The notes under the pieces: model-generated
What the model saw: the letters and a program-made list of their open reading frames with translations, nothing else
Told to the model about the DNA's origin: nothing
Database searches by the model: none
NCBI RefSeq assembly: GCF_003013715.1
Contig: NC_072814.1
Span: 1-64,000, forward strand
Direction: 5' to 3'
Source of the DNA: Candidozyma auris
Lineage: Eukaryota > Ascomycota > Pichiomycetes > Serinales > Metschnikowiaceae
DNA: 64,000 nt
Made by a program: the position numbers and the translations under genes
Part shown: positions 9,272 to 21,300 of the stretch, in pieces
How positions within the stretch are numbered: position 1 is the first letter of the stretch
Layout of the letters: each line of letters opens with the position of its first letter

Positions 9272-10231
9272 CTACAAGATTCCCATATCTCTCAATTTCC
9301 GGCAGTTGGGCATAGGCATCTTCTCTGCTTGCTCTAGCTTGCGCTGGTCGGTGAAAAACCACCCCTGAGCGTCCTCCATTAGATCGTTTCTCTTGATCTG
9401 CTCTCTTGCACAGTTGTTCTGGGTATCTCTTATGTACAGCGCCTCCACCTTCTTGTCAAAGTTTTTGAGTTGTCTATCGCTGATGTCTTTAGTGAAGCCT
9501 GGCTTGACGTAGAATGGAATGTTATGCACGGGCGTCTTTCTCTGGACGTTGAACTTGGACGTCTTGCTGAATGAAAAGTCTGGCGTGTCCTCAGCAAATA
9601 GCGTCGACAAGAGCATTCCGAGGATGATAATGATCAACGGAAGAATCTGCATAATAGTATCCCAACCCGATGGCTGCTTTCTCCGTTGCTGCTCTTCGTA
9701 TCTTCTTTCTTGCTGTCTTCTCTGCTGTGATCTTGCTCGTACATTCGTGAAAAAATCTTCAGGAACACCGCCAAAAGTATTGAACATGAAGCCGTTGTTG
9801 CCAAATGTGAATGTCTGCCCTTGAGGCATGCCGCCTCCAAAGAACATATTGAATATATCATCTGAGAAGTCGGAGTTAAACCTGTGCTGAGTGAACCCCG
9901 AAGTATTGCCAAATGGAGATCCTCCGTAGGCAGATGCAGAAGAGTAGCCAGCAGCTCCTCTCAGGTCAGGGTCAGCGCCAGTCTGATCGAATATTTTTCT
10001 TTTGCTGGGGTCACTGAGCACTTCCCATGCTTTGTTGAGATACTTGAACGCTTCCGCTGCTCGTGGATGTGGGTTTTTGTCTGGATGAAGCTTGATCGCT
10101 AGCTTTCTATACGATTTCTTGATCTCTCCATCGGAGGCGGTTTTTGTTACCGAGAGAATTTCATAGTACTGATGCGGTTGGTGAGACAAGATTTTGAGCA
10201 CGATCTTCTCTTGATCTGCGGAGTGAGACAT
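9272..10231 (-). CDS. HLJ1: ER-membrane J-protein, Hlj1/DNAJB12 type with DUF1977
   Basis: 319-residue Hsp40 co-chaperone anchored in the ER with its J-domain in the cytosol, acting with Ssa-type Hsp70 in ER-associated degradation. The N-terminus [12 protein letters not shown] matches yeast Hlj1. The J-domain covers about residues 21-85 with HPD at 49-51, and a Gly/Phe/Asn-rich linker follows. One hydrophobic segment lies near residues 195-215 ([17 protein letters not shown]). Unlike the 224-residue S. cerevisiae protein, a further ~100 residues follow the membrane segment and resemble DUF1977 of DNAJB12/14. The start is the ATG 10229-10231. Confidence 0.88.
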   Translation of the reverse strand: MSHSADQEKIVLKILSHQPHQYYEILSVTKTASDGEIKKSYRKLAIKLHPDKNPHPRAAEAFKYLNKAWEVLSDPSKRKIFDQTGADPDLRGAAGYSSASAYGGSPFGNTSGFTQHRFNSDFSDDIFNMFFGGGMPQGQTFTFGNNGFMFNTFGGVPEDFFTNVRARSQQRRQQERRYEEQQRRKQPSGWDTIMQILPLIIIILGMLLSTLFAEDTPDFSFSKTSKFNVQRKTPVHNIPFYVKPGFTKDISDRQLKNFDKKVEALYIRDTQNNCAREQIKRNDLMEDAQGWFFTDQRKLEQAEKMPMPNCRKLRDMGIL

Positions 10232-10492
10232 CACAAAGTCAAGTTTTGGCGAGGAAGGAAGGGTTGATTAGTGCTTGAACTGAAAGAACTTTCCATTCCA
10301 ATGAGAGGGTGTTGGGAAAAGACCCGGTACCTATATGCAGGCACACACATAAGCGAGACGAGATTTCCAGAAACAACAGAGATCAAAAAGGGGAAACTTA
10401 AAGCAGAGACAAAAGTGCCGCAGATAAAGCACCCATATCTTCAAAAAAAAAAAAAAAGAGAAATCAACAAAATTGTTGTTTGATAAAAATGC

Positions 10493-10500
10493 AAAAAAAA
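10493..10500 (-). terminator. Pol III terminator of tRNA-Pro
   Basis: Eight consecutive A residues on the plus strand (T8 in the transcript) directly abut the tRNA 3' end. Confidence 0.8.
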
Positions 10501-10603
10501 GGGGCATGCTGGGAATTGAACCCAGGGCCTCTCACAGTTTTGATCAATGCAGTGCACCGCATCGTCGCCCAAAGCGAGAATCATACCACTAGACCACACG
10601 CCC
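10501..10603 (-). tRNA. tRNA-Pro (UGG) with 31-nt intron
   Basis: Read on the minus strand, acceptor GGGCGTG pairs with CATGCCC (one G-U), discriminator C. The D-arm holds GTGGTCTAGTGGTATGATTC, the anticodon loop reads TTTGGG (anticodon TGG), and the T-arm is CTGGGTTCAATTCCCAG. A 31-nt intron interrupts the anticodon loop after position 37. The spliced product is 72 nt and matches yeast tRNA-Pro(UGG). Confidence 0.95.
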
Positions 10604-11792
10604 TTTGCTAGTTTATAACTGATTTTTAGCTGTATAAGTCAGCTAAAAGTAGGGGATGGAATCAAGCAAAATTCAAGCAAAACAGTACTTGTTGTACATT
10701 TTCAAAATTGAAACACAACAAAACCCTACGAAATGGACCATGACGGCCCTAAGAGGCAAAAATCAGCTTTTTCATCTTGATGACTCGTTCGAGTCAACAA
10801 AGGACGGACAAAATTGTGCAAACGGACTCGAATAAGCAAAGAGTAAGAGTGCAAAATTCAGCTGCGGCTGGTGATCAAGCCTGTCAATCGCCTTTTAGTC
10901 AATATTTGCTCACCATGCTGGAGATAGCCAGTGCATAAAACGGCGCACCAAATCGACCATGGCTGCAAACTCCCTTGGGCCCTTCAACAAAGAGCGCAAC
11001 AACCAGGTGAATAAAACCCACCAAAACGCACCAACCGAGCATACAGTGAAGCATCGGCAACGTCTAGACTATGGGAAAAAACGAAACATAAGAAGACAGC
11101 ACAATGAGGGTAAAAAGAAAAAAAAAAAAAAAAAAAATTAAGAAACCTCAACGTCCTCCCCCCTCCCATGACCCAGCTAGCTCGCCCCACATTCTGAAAT
11201 CCCCAAGATTCGATCGCTCTGCTATCACGCACTAGCACGTTGTAGCCGCTCGGTCCGGTCCAAAAAAAGCCCATCTGTGTTGACCTGAAGCAGTCCCTCA
11301 CACACTGTGCCTGGTCACAATGCTAAGACTCTAGGTCGTCTTGGCGGTGGCAGGCAGGAGACTCGGGGCGCGAAGTGCGCAGCCAGCTGGGTCACCACGA
11401 GGCGCGGAAGAAAAAGGAGACTGGCGACGGAATGAGAACGGTTGGAAAACAGAAGCCAATGATCAGCAACGAAGGAATAAGAAAAACACGAAAAAAGAGA
11501 AATACACGAAAAAACAGAAAAGAAGAGAAAAGAAATCTCGTGGAGAAGCAATTGCATTGAAGAAAATGGGAGGAGAAGAGTGATGGCCAAAGTCACTTTT
11601 CTGCTTGGATGGCGCTTCGCAGTGAGTGCCCAGCGCCAGGGTTCCTTCGGTGCCAGTGCCTTCTTCGCGCTGTAGCTTGCTGCGAGGCACTTGGCTGTAG
11701 GAGATAACAAAGGTAAAGCTAGGAGCTGAAGAGGGCTTTAATAGTGGAGTTGTTTTCTCTTTTTGTCCCCTTTTTTCTTCTCTTTTACCTTT

Positions 11793-11823
11793 GTTCTTCT
11801 TCTTCTTCTTCTTCTTATTCTTC
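11793..11823 (+). repeat. TTC/CTT microsatellite
   Basis: About nine near-perfect tandem TTC units in a pyrimidine-rich tract upstream of the yapsin gene. Such tracts are prone to length change and can exclude nucleosomes. Confidence 0.8.
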
Positions 11824-12139
11824 GAGTTCACATCTCCCTGTAGATCCTTCCCTCCTCCATTTGCACCCATCCGCAATCGGTGAAACTGGGGTGCGACCAG
11901 CAAGCCGGAGCCAGGGAAATAGCAAATCACATAGTAGACCCTCTCGTGGAAATCTATCCTCTTCGGACCCTACCGCCGTGAATGACCTGCCCCTGACAAG
12001 CATTTCGTGCACACGGCAACGACAAGAAAAGTGGTGGATAGTAGCGGGTCCCCTTGGTAGTAGTAGTGATGTCGGGCTGTGTGCCGCAGTTGCCGCCGGT
12101 GTCCTACATAAGCGAGCAATGCGACCGCTGCCTGCAAAA

Positions 12140-12146
12140 TATATAA
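12140..12146 (+). promoter_or_regulatory. TATA box of the yapsin gene
   Basis: TATATAA lies 60-66 bp upstream of the ATG at 12206, with no intervening ATG. This supports the signal-peptide start rather than the longer open frame. Confidence 0.6.
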
Positions 12147-12205
12147 GCACCGGCGTTTACTACGTTTACTACCTCCACCATCTAGGGAAAAAAGATCTAA
12201 ATACA

Positions 12206-13978
12206 ATGAGGATCAATGTGGTTCTGGCGTGGGCACTAGCTGCCATTGGTGCGGCGCCCGCCATGGCAAAAGGCGTGTTCAAGCTAGATTTCGAGGTACA
12301 CAACGGTAACTCCAGAGACGACTTTGGGCCCGGCAGAAAACCCACCTTTGTCAAGCGAGATGGCTCCTCCGAGATGGAGCTTCACAACGAGCGGTCTTTT
12401 TATAGAGCTGACATCAAAATCGGCTCTCTGGGCGACAAGGTTGGTGTGTTGGTTGACACGGGCTCCTCCGACCTCTGGGTGATGCCTCCAGACGTTGTGT
12501 GTGGTGTGACGCCAACAGGCTACAGTAAGCGTGGGTATGAGCTTTCTGGCGTCGAGAAGCGTGGAATTCCCGACGATGACGACGTGAGTCTCACCAAGAG
12601 AAAGAACATTGCCGATCTCAGTGCGTTGGAAGACGCCATCAAGGCCCATGATGACGTTGAGGATGTGCACAACAAGGAATTGGAGGCTGTTGAGCCCTCA
12701 AAGGTTACTGACTCTCCCACAGCTTCAGTCCACAACAAAGATTGTAATGGTCTCTTCTGCTTCTCGACAATTTGGCTCACAGGCACTGCTGTGCCTTCCG
12801 GCGGGAGCGGTGGAGGAGGCGGCAGACCCTCAGGTCCTGACGCTTCGCGTACAACAAACACTTGCACTGATTATGGTTCTTACGAGACGGGCAACTCTAA
12901 CTCGTGGTCCAAAAACGATTCTGCACCGGCTTTTTACATCCAGTACGCTGATGGCACGTCTGCCACTGGAGTTTGGGGCCAGGATACCATTACGTTTGGC
13001 GACACCAATGTCACCGACTTGAGTTTTGCAGTGGTGAACCACTCGGACTCGGCTTTTGGTGTGTTGGGTATTGGTCTTCCAGGCTTAGAGTCCACTTACT
13101 CGTCTGCTTACGAAAACACTCCGTACATGTATGAGAACTTGCCCATCAGGTTGCTTAGGCAGGGCATAATCAACAAAAACGCCTACTCGCTCTATTTGAA
13201 TTCTGCACAAGCAAGCACTGGCTCTCTTTTGTTTGGCGCTGTTGACAAGGCCAAGTACCTGGGACAGCTTCAGACGGTGCCAATCGTCAACATTAATAAG
13301 GGCGTCTACAAAAACCCCATTCGTTTGGATATCACCATGAGCGGCCTTTCGTTCGAGAGCTCGGGTCAGAACGAATCCATCTCGTCCACTAGCTACCCAG
13401 CGTTGTTGGACTCTGGTACGACGCTTACATACTTTCCAAAGAGTCTTCTTGAGAGAGTTGCCTCGTTATTGTCTGCGTCTTACGAGTCGTCTTTTGGCAT
13501 GTATCGCTTGAGCTGCAACTTCAACACCGACAATGCTTACATTGTGTTCAACTTCAGCGGCGTCCGCATCAGGGTGCCTCTCTCTGAGTTGATCGTCACT
13601 TCTCGAAGCTACTGTTTCTTAGGTATCATGCCGCAGGCGTCCAACAACAGAGGTACTTCCTACGCTGTGTTGGGTGGTAACTTCCTTCGGAGTGCATACG
13701 TTGTGTATGACTTGGACGACTATACTATCAGTTTGGCGCAAGCCAATCACTCGAACGAGGAGGACATCGAGATCATCCAAAACCTGATCCCCGATGCGGT
13801 TAGTGCACTGGGCGCCAGTGCCACTCCGTCGTTTGGCGGCTCTTCCGAACCAGAGTCAGACTCCTCGGTGACTGCTGTAAGCACTTCGAACGTGAAAAAC
13901 TCGAGCGCTTCAACATCGCGCGCGTCGTGGCTCATGATGGTGTTGGTGAGTGTGCTTGGACTTTTTAGTGTGCTTTAG
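12206..13978 (+). CDS. GPI-anchored aspartyl protease (yapsin / Sap9-Sap10 type)
   Basis: 590-residue secreted aspartic endopeptidase, probably at the plasma membrane or wall, cleaving after basic residues. Residues 1-21 form a signal peptide (VVLAWALAAIGAAPAMA). A propeptide ends near the KR at about 50. The first active-site motif is VDTGSSDLW (Asp84) and the second is LLDSGTTLTYF (Asp402). Between them a long loop rich in KR sites, acidic residues and a Gly run (about 115-220) resembles the yapsin loop cleaved into two subunits. The C-terminus is Ser-rich and ends in a hydrophobic GPI signal. The family processes and remodels wall glycoproteins, consistent with a surface role. Confidence 0.9.
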   Translation: MRINVVLAWALAAIGAAPAMAKGVFKLDFEVHNGNSRDDFGPGRKPTFVKRDGSSEMELHNERSFYRADIKIGSLGDKVGVLVDTGSSDLWVMPPDVVCGVTPTGYSKRGYELSGVEKRGIPDDDDVSLTKRKNIADLSALEDAIKAHDDVEDVHNKELEAVEPSKVTDSPTASVHNKDCNGLFCFSTIWLTGTAVPSGGSGGGGGRPSGPDASRTTNTCTDYGSYETGNSNSWSKNDSAPAFYIQYADGTSATGVWGQDTITFGDTNVTDLSFAVVNHSDSAFGVLGIGLPGLESTYSSAYENTPYMYENLPIRLLRQGIINKNAYSLYLNSAQASTGSLLFGAVDKAKYLGQLQTVPIVNINKGVYKNPIRLDITMSGLSFESSGQNESISSTSYPALLDSGTTLTYFPKSLLERVASLLSASYESSFGMYRLSCNFNTDNAYIVFNFSGVRIRVPLSELIVTSRSYCFLGIMPQASNNRGTSYAVLGGNFLRSAYVVYDLDDYTISLAQANHSNEEDIEIIQNLIPDAVSALGASATPSFGGSSEPESDSSVTAVSTSNVKNSSASTSRASWLMMVLVSVLGLFSVL

Positions 13979-14977
13979 AGGATTGATAGATTTTCACAAG
14001 GACAAAAATCAATATAATTATAATGGAGATTTGGGGACAAAGAGGCGCAGTAGCGTAGGTTGTGGATCACATCAGCTATATTTCCGAAAGCTCGAGAGCT
14101 AATCATTGGATTCCAGGGTTTAGCACGAGGCTTCCCCCTCGCCCCACCCCTATCCGACTCACCATATCTCTATACTTATCTAAAAACATTTTAAACACAC
14201 TAGAACAAAAGATTTCAACATAATAAAAAGTATCTCATAAAACACTTAGTCTCGTAGCAGAAACTTCTACTACAGCAGGTCAATGTATTTCTCTGCCCAT
14301 AGAAGCACTCAGGTGCGCTCTCTAATCTTACTATCATCGTGCAATAGTAAAATAATCCCATGTGAAAAGTTCCAAAGATTAAGGACACTGACTGATCTCG
14401 CAAAATCAATTCTTCTCGGTGAGCCAATCAAATTTCAAGAACTTAGATAATAGCGTTTCTTCTCCTGTTGGTGTGACCGTGAAAGCCCTGAAATTAGTTG
14501 CCCCCCACTATCATCTTGCCCACACACTCCTGTCTCAAATGCGGCTGCAAAAGGTGTAAGAGACGACAGTAAGAAATCGAATGAGGTTTTCAAAAATTCT
14601 TCACGTTTCTGAGATGCCTCTAGTCGTGTAAGTGAAAGTCCTTTTTTTTTTTTTTTTCGAATTCGTTCTCTTCACTGTGGTGCCTTTTTAATAGGAGCGG
14701 CTATTTTTGTCAAAACGGTAGGCCTCAGGCGCACTTGCAGGGAACGCTCCCAGAGATCGTAACCGAAACATTCCTCTTCATCTTTTTTCTCCCAAACAAA
14801 ACTACAAGTCCAACAACCGCTGTTGATAAGCCCCTCAACACTTTTATTGGCTGAGCACCCACGATACATTAATTTTAGCTAAATTTAAGCAGCTTTCTGT
14901 TTCCCCCAATCTAAGTCTCTGTCGCTTTGCTGTCGTCTACTCTGAAACCCCCTAAGAGGCCACGGTTAGATCATCCC
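13979..14977. other. Intergenic region upstream of NIK1
   Basis: About 1 kb with no recognised gene. A T16 run lies at about 14642-14657. The last 63 bp (14915-14977) are in frame with NIK1 and look coding, although no ATG precedes them; see findings. A GTAAGT at 14628 could be a splice donor, but I found no acceptor that restores the frame. Confidence 0.5.
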
Positions 14978-17900
14978 ATGAACGCAACAAAGTTGTTGTC
15001 GATCTTGGAGGACCCGGTTCAGTTTGCCGAAAGGGCCCCGCTGATTCAGCAGGACTTACTCCAGTTGGTCAAAGACCAGCAGTTGCAGATCCACAACTTG
15101 TCTGTCGAGCACCAAACAGCATGTGAGGCCAACAAGGCGTTTAAAGTGGCACTTTCTGAGATCGGTACCGTGGTGATTTCCGTAGCCATGGGTGATTTGT
15201 CGAAGAAAGTGGAGATACACCCGGTGGAACTGGACCCAGAGATTCTAAAGGTGAAAATCACCATCAATACAATGATGGACCAGCTTCAGGCGTTCGCTAA
15301 TGAAGTGACCAAAGTTGCTACGGAGGTGGCCAACGGTGAACTAGGCGGCCAGGCCAAGAACGAGGGCCTGGTAGGAATCTGGCGCTCATTGACGGATAAC
15401 GTCAACATCATGGCGTTGAACTTGACCAACCAAGTGCGTGAGATCGCAGATGTGACTCGTGCTGTCGCTCAAGGTGACTTGAGTAGGAAAATTAACGTTC
15501 ACGCTCAAGGTGAGATCTTGCAGTTGCAAATGACTATAAATACAATGGTGGATCAACTTAGAAAATTCGCGTTTGAAGTATCCAAGGTGGCTCGAGATGT
15601 TGGTGTTTTGGGTATTTTAGGTGGCCAGGCTTTCATCGAGAATGTCGAAGGTATCTGGAAAGAATTGACTGATAACGTAAATGCCATGGCTTTGAATTTG
15701 ACCACGCAGGTGAGAAATATCGCTAACGTCACTACTGCTGTCGCCAAAGGTGACCTATCCAAGAAGGTTACTGCTGATTGTAAAGGCGAGATTTTGGATT
15801 TGAAGTTGACCATCAACCAGATGGTGGATCGATTGCAAAACTTTGCTTTGGAAGTTACTACGTTGTCTCGTGAGGTCGGTACTTTAGGTATTCTAGGTGG
15901 CCAGGCCAACGTTAAGGATGTCGAAGGTGCCTGGAAGGCTGTTACGGAAAATGTCAACCTAATGGCTACAAACTTGACGAATCAAGTGAGATCTATTGCA
16001 ACTGTCACAACTGCTGTCGCCCATGGTGACTTGTCTCAAAAGATTGATGTACATGCACAGGGTGAGATTTTGCAATTGAAGAATACTATCAATAAAATGG
16101 TGGACTCTTTGCAGCTTTTTGCCTCCGAAGTGTCTAAGGTTGCTCGTGATGTCGGTATAAACGGTAAGTTGGGTATCCAAGCCCAAGTCAGTGACGTCGA
16201 CGGTTTATGGAAAGAAATTACCTCCAACGTAAACACGATGGCCTCGAACTTGACTTCACAGGTGAGAGCTTTTGCTCAAATTACTGCTGCTGCTACGGAT
16301 GGTGACTTCACAAGATTTATTACTGTTGAGGCTTCGGGTGAAATGGACGCCTTGAAGACAAAGATTAATCAGATGGTGTTCAATTTAAGAGAGTCGATTC
16401 AGAGAAACACCGCTGCCAGAGAAGCCGCTGAGTTGGCCAACAGCGCCAAGTCTGAGTTTTTGGCAAACATGTCTCACGAGATTAGAACCCCCTTGAACGG
16501 TATTATTGGAATGACTCAACTTTCTTTGGACACAGAACTCACGCAATACCAGCGAGAGATGTTGAGCATTGTTCACAACTTAGCCAACTCGTTGCTTACA
16601 ATCATTGATGATATTTTGGATATCTCGAAGATCGAAGCGAACAGAATGACTGTTGAGCAAATTGATTTTTCCTTGAGGGGTAACGTCTTTGGCGCTTTGA
16701 AGACTCTCGCTGTAAAGGCAATCGAAAAGAACTTAGATCTTACCTACAGATGCGACTCATCTTTCCCGGACAATTTAATTGGTGATTCTTTCAGACTTCG
16801 GCAGGTCATCCTCAATCTTGCTGGTAATGCTATCAAGTTTACAAAGAAGGGTAAGGTGAGTGTCAGCGTGAAGAAAGCGGAGAGGGTACCAGAGGAACCA
16901 AATAAGCTCTTATTAGAGTTCTGTGTGAGTGACACTGGAATAGGTATCGAAAAAGATAAGTTGGGATTGATTTTTGACACGTTCTGTCAAGCGGATGGTT
17001 CGACAACTAGAAAGTTCGGTGGAACTGGTTTAGGGTTGTCCATCTCGAAACAGTTGATTCAATTGATGGGCGGTGAGATTTGCGTGACCTCTGATTATGG
17101 ACATGGCTCTAATTTCTCTTTTACGGTGAGCGTGTCACCTTCCAAGATCAAATACACCATGGATTCAGAACAGCTTTTACCCTTCAGGGGCCACTACGTA
17201 TTGTTTGTGTCTTCGGAACATACGGAGAGTGAGCTTGAAGAATTGAGAAATGGCATAACCGAATTAGGATTGAACCCTGTGATCGTCCGTGATATCAATG
17301 AGGTCAATTTTGAGGAACCTATTCAATACGACATCATCATGATTGACTCTATCGAGATAGCCAAGAGTTTGAGACTACGATCAGAAGTGAAGTACATTCC
17401 GTTGGTGTTGTTGCACCACTCAATTCCGGAGTTGAACATGAGAGTTTGCATTGATTTGGGTATTTCATCTTACGGAAACACTCCATGTACGATCTCTGAT
17501 CTTGCCAGCGCCATAATTCCCGCATTAGAATCGAGATCGATTGCACAGAATACTGATGACTCTGTCTCCTACAAAATTCTTCTTGCAGAGGACAACTTAG
17601 TGAACCAAAAATTAGCTGTAAAAATTTTGGAAAAACAGGGACATCAAGTCGAAGTGGTTGAGAATGGTCTTGAAGCTTACGAGGCTGTCAAGAAGAAGAA
17701 CTACGATGTTGTTCTTATGGACGTTCAGATGCCAGTAATGGGAGGATTCGAAGCTACGGAGAAAATCAGGCAGTGGGAAAAGAAGTCCAATCCTATTGAC
17801 TCCTTGAGCTTCCGTACGCCTATTATTGCACTTACAGCCCACGCCATGTTGGGTGATAGGGAAAAGTCTCTTGCTAAGGGTATGGACGATTACGTGTCGA

Positions 17901-18238
17901 AGCCCTTGAAACCCAAGTTGTTGATGCAGACAATTGGAAAATGTATTCACAATATTAAGCAACTCAAGGAGCTCTCTAAGCAAAACAACAACAATCGTAC
18001 CTCAAACTTTGCTAAGAACTTGAAAAGCAGCATCAAGAATTCCGAGCACGAGGCAAAGATTAACAATCTTGGCCTGTCACCTACAAAGGCCAATGGAAAT
18101 GATCAGCACGAGCGCGCCCAAATGCGAGCAATATCGAGAAAGTCCGATGGAAGCCTAGATATTCCTCGACCTGGCGCTTTGTCAAATGAAAGTCGAAGCA
18201 TGACAGAACATTTGGTGCACACGAGAAAGAGCACCTGA
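14978..18238 (+). CDS. NIK1: Group III hybrid histidine kinase Nik1 (Os-1/Cos1)
   Basis: Cytosolic osmosensing two-component kinase that signals through phosphotransfer and Skn7/Ssk1 to the HOG pathway. It is the target through which phenylpyrrole and dicarboximide fungicides act. From the first ATG it has 1086 residues. About residues 60-470 are tandem HAMP/linker repeats of ~92 residues. Next come the H-box [12 protein letters not shown] with phospho-acceptor His500, the N-, G1- and G2-boxes of the HATPase ([12 protein letters not shown]), and a receiver domain with Asp915 in [13 protein letters not shown]. It is collinear with C. albicans Nik1. In-frame codons just upstream of the ATG resemble the start of Candida Nik1, so the true N-terminus may be longer. 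Confidence 0.95.
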   Translation: MNATKLLSILEDPVQFAERAPLIQQDLLQLVKDQQLQIHNLSVEHQTACEANKAFKVALSEIGTVVISVAMGDLSKKVEIHPVELDPEILKVKITINTMMDQLQAFANEVTKVATEVANGELGGQAKNEGLVGIWRSLTDNVNIMALNLTNQVREIADVTRAVAQGDLSRKINVHAQGEILQLQMTINTMVDQLRKFAFEVSKVARDVGVLGILGGQAFIENVEGIWKELTDNVNAMALNLTTQVRNIANVTTAVAKGDLSKKVTADCKGEILDLKLTINQMVDRLQNFALEVTTLSREVGTLGILGGQANVKDVEGAWKAVTENVNLMATNLTNQVRSIATVTTAVAHGDLSQKIDVHAQGEILQLKNTINKMVDSLQLFASEVSKVARDVGINGKLGIQAQVSDVDGLWKEITSNVNTMASNLTSQVRAFAQITAAATDGDFTRFITVEASGEMDALKTKINQMVFNLRESIQRNTAAREAAELANSAKSEFLANMSHEIRTPLNGIIGMTQLSLDTELTQYQREMLSIVHNLANSLLTIIDDILDISKIEANRMTVEQIDFSLRGNVFGALKTLAVKAIEKNLDLTYRCDSSFPDNLIGDSFRLRQVILNLAGNAIKFTKKGKVSVSVKKAERVPEEPNKLLLEFCVSDTGIGIEKDKLGLIFDTFCQADGSTTRKFGGTGLGLSISKQLIQLMGGEICVTSDYGHGSNFSFTVSVSPSKIKYTMDSEQLLPFRGHYVLFVSSEHTESELEELRNGITELGLNPVIVRDINEVNFEEPIQYDIIMIDSIEIAKSLRLRSEVKYIPLVLLHHSIPELNMRVCIDLGISSYGNTPCTISDLASAIIPALESRSIAQNTDDSVSYKILLAEDNLVNQKLAVKILEKQGHQVEVVENGLEAYEAVKKKNYDVVLMDVQMPVMGGFEATEKIRQWEKKSNPIDSLSFRTPIIALTAHAMLGDREKSLAKGMDDYVSKPLKPKLLMQTIGKCIHNIKQLKELSKQNNNNRTSNFAKNLKSSIKNSEHEAKINNLGLSPTKANGNDQHERAQMRAISRKSDGSLDIPRPGALSNESRSMTEHLVHTRKST

Positions 18239-18331
18239 TTCTCTTGAAGACAAGACAAAGGACATTAAGAGTTAGTAGAATGAGTTTTACGACCCAAATA
18301 AATATCTGATTACTAGAATATGCTAGAATGC

Positions 18332-21300
18332 CTACCATACTGTCTCGTCCCACTTCTGTAGCTCTTGAGCTTGCTGTGTAACATCCTTCTCTGCCTTTTT
18401 CCGCATGTAGAAAATTGGACAATCCTTGTTAGAGCAAAGGACTTCTTGATGTAATGACCCTTGACATCTCTGACACTCGGTCCATAGTCTGGAAAACTTA
18501 TTTTCCAAGTAATTCATCTGAGCCAATGCGTCACAATATAGCTCAGGAGCTTTGGAAATGCAATTTTCACAAAGCGCGCCCTTATTGTTTGATTTCAATG
18601 GGGCTTTGCAGTTCTTGCAGAGCTCAGCTTTCTTTGCAAACTTCATCAAGCCTCCACCTTTCGGAGCACTCATCTTGATAGTTCTTGTATGAGCACCAGC
18701 AAGTAGCTCTTTTGCTTTCTTTTCTCCGAGTATGGGCTCGAATATTCTTAACAATGGATTAGAAAGCTGATTCTCCAAATAGTATTTCACGTCGATAGCT
18801 AGAGAGTTTTCCAATACATAGAGCGGGTCCTCCGATTTTTCGTAGTTCTTGGAGCTGGACGAGTTGATTATGACATAAGCAACTCTATCACCCAAAGTTG
18901 GGGCCGAGCCAGCGTCTCTTTTCCTCATTCGCTTCGCGAGCTCGACATGTGCTTGTTTACTGTCGTATTCATGCTTCGAGAACGCTTTCGTGATGACCAA
19001 CTGAGACAAATCCACTCTGTTCTGCAATAAATCGGCAATGGTTTGCTTAACAAATTTCTCGGCCTTGGGAACGTTTCGTTCTTCTAAGATGTATTCCAAA
19101 ACCCTGGTGATGACATTTTGCACCAAACGACAATTGTCTCTTCTAACAGTTTCGATACCTTTAGTGTCCATCTTGTCAAACTTCTCTGGGTTCGTCCAAT
19201 ATAAGCCGGCATATCTCTTCTTGTTAATCAAAAGGTACGGGAAGTAAACTTTTTCGAACTCCAACTTGATGGGATTGATAAAATGGGTGGAGACGAATGC
19301 TGCCGCTTCTTCTCCCAACTTCATGCATGTTTCCAAATCTTGATGGCCGAACTTCACCATCACAGAATCTGTATCACCATAGATGACCTGAGCATCATAA
19401 GTGTAACCATTTGCTGTGTTGTACTTTTCTTGCACAACATTTTTGGTTCTTTCAATCATTTCTCTACCAAAGGCGGTAACAGATGATGAGATTGCAAGAC
19501 ATGGCAACTTACCGACAGTAGCACCAGTAAAACCATACACAGAATTTGCAGAAATCTTCAAGGCCAATTGTCTACCATTGAGCACGTCTCTTTTAAAAGG
19601 ATCTTGCTCTTTTTTGAGGTCTGCCTTGGCTTTCTTTCTGGCTGTCAACAACTCATGAAGAATTGTTGGCAAGATTCCCTTTCTCTTCGTGCTCTTGACA
19701 AAGTAGTCACCGTTTGGGGTATGGGTATAATCTTCCTCTGTTAGATTGAATGCTTTGATAGATTGTTTGTTCAAAAGGGTGGTGTAGCATAAGTTGTGCG
19801 CCATCATGATTGAAGGATACAAAGAGCTGAAATCCAATGTTGCGATTGGAACATCATAATATCCTCTTATGGGTTCAATAACTGTAGCACCTTCATACTC
19901 CTCGTTTCCTCCCTCACTCTTTAGGTTTGGCACAACGATATCTTCCTGTAAACATTTTCTAAAGAGCTGAGAAATGACCTTAATCTGCTGTCCTCGTGCC
20001 AAAAGATATGAGAAAGGAACACCTGTAACTCTCGCCATCTCAGTGTAGTTGACTAGACACATCAATTTTTCGAGCAAACGTAAGGGAAGGTAGGCATCTT
20101 TCAAACAGTACACTGCCAAACGTCTTCTTGTTTCTGCTGTGCCATTTTGAAGATCGGTAATAATCGAATGCTGAACATCTTCTTTTAGTTCACCCAAGAA
20201 GTGAGCAGAAACGGAGTTCAATGTGTAAGACCTCAACTTGTACTCTCTTTGAATGAACTGTAACAAATCAAGCTGCATTCTTCCATCAATGTTGACAACC
20301 TTGTTTTCACGCGTTCCGTAAGCACGAGAGCTGAAAACGGAATCCTTCGCCTCTTGTCTTATATTGACCATCCTGCCGAAGTATGGAAACTTTGATAAGT
20401 TGAGTGCTTTAGCTCTATCGAGGAGATAAGGTAGATCGAAATTGGCGGTGTTATACCCGATTATAACATCGGGATCAGCTCTCACGACGAAGTCACGCCA
20501 TGCCATAAGCATATCCTCTTCTTTTTCATTCGAGAAGATTTCGGAACCAATAATTGGCAGACAGCTTTTAACAGTGAAGACATTGCGTACGAAAGGACGC
20601 GACTCACCGTACCTAGAAATAACATTTGCAATCTGGATGACAGGGTCCTGCAGTGCCTCTGGAAATACGCCCTTTCTACCGGCACACTCTATATCAAAAG
20701 ACATAATACGAAGTGGTGCCATCTTTAGCCATTCGCCTTCAGAAGGATGCGAAATTAACTGACGGTAATCAACTGTGCACTCGATCTGACAGGTGGACAC
20801 TTTGAGGTCTTTATCTATGATGGAGTACGAGCCGGCAGGAAGCGTTATCCACGACATACCGGTGATTCCGCAGTCGATCATCATTCTGAGCAAGTAGGTA
20901 ATGTTATCGTAGGTGACACATGTAGAAGGGAACAACTGCTCGAATCTGACCTCGCCACGCTCGAAGGCGCCTCTAATCTTAGTAATATTTCGAGAATTGT
21001 TCACGATAACTTTAAAGAAAGGCGATTTTGTGTTATTGTTGAAGCCCCAAATCGATTCCTTCCTCACAATTTCAATGTCGTGAATACCAAAATAGTTGGC
21101 TTTCATGTATGCCACGAACTGGGACAAATGCTGATCAGGAAAGAAACCCCTAGGGACAGGGACATAAAAATAATGCAAGAAACCGGTAACATTACAAAGA
21201 ATTGAATTGCCTTCTTCAGTGATACCGAAAAAGCGGGCACTAGACTCCTCCCCGTTGGTAGCCTCCTCGGCATCTAGCTGCTGGAAACTGATATCTTTCT

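Larger units (their letters stand above)
10604..12205. other. 1.6-kb non-coding region upstream of the yapsin gene
   Basis: No conserved coding sequence is visible. Open frames here (such as minus 10984-11301 and 11315-11710) are low-complexity. It contains an A-tract near 11117-11137, a TTC microsatellite near 11793-11823 and a TATA box at 12140. An in-frame extension upstream of the yapsin ATG begins at 11744, but it is pyrimidine-repeat derived and precedes an excellent signal peptide, so it is taken as leader. The length suggests an extended, heavily regulated promoter. Confidence 0.5.

Noticed and set aside
11744..12205. In-frame N-terminal extension of the yapsin (154 codons)
   Set aside because: Starts without ATG in a pyrimidine microsatellite. 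A TATA box and a clear signal peptide place the start at 12206.
18268..18274. TACTAAC on the minus strand between NIK1 and POL3
   Set aside because: It lies downstream of the POL3 stop with no paired donor or acceptor. Chance match.
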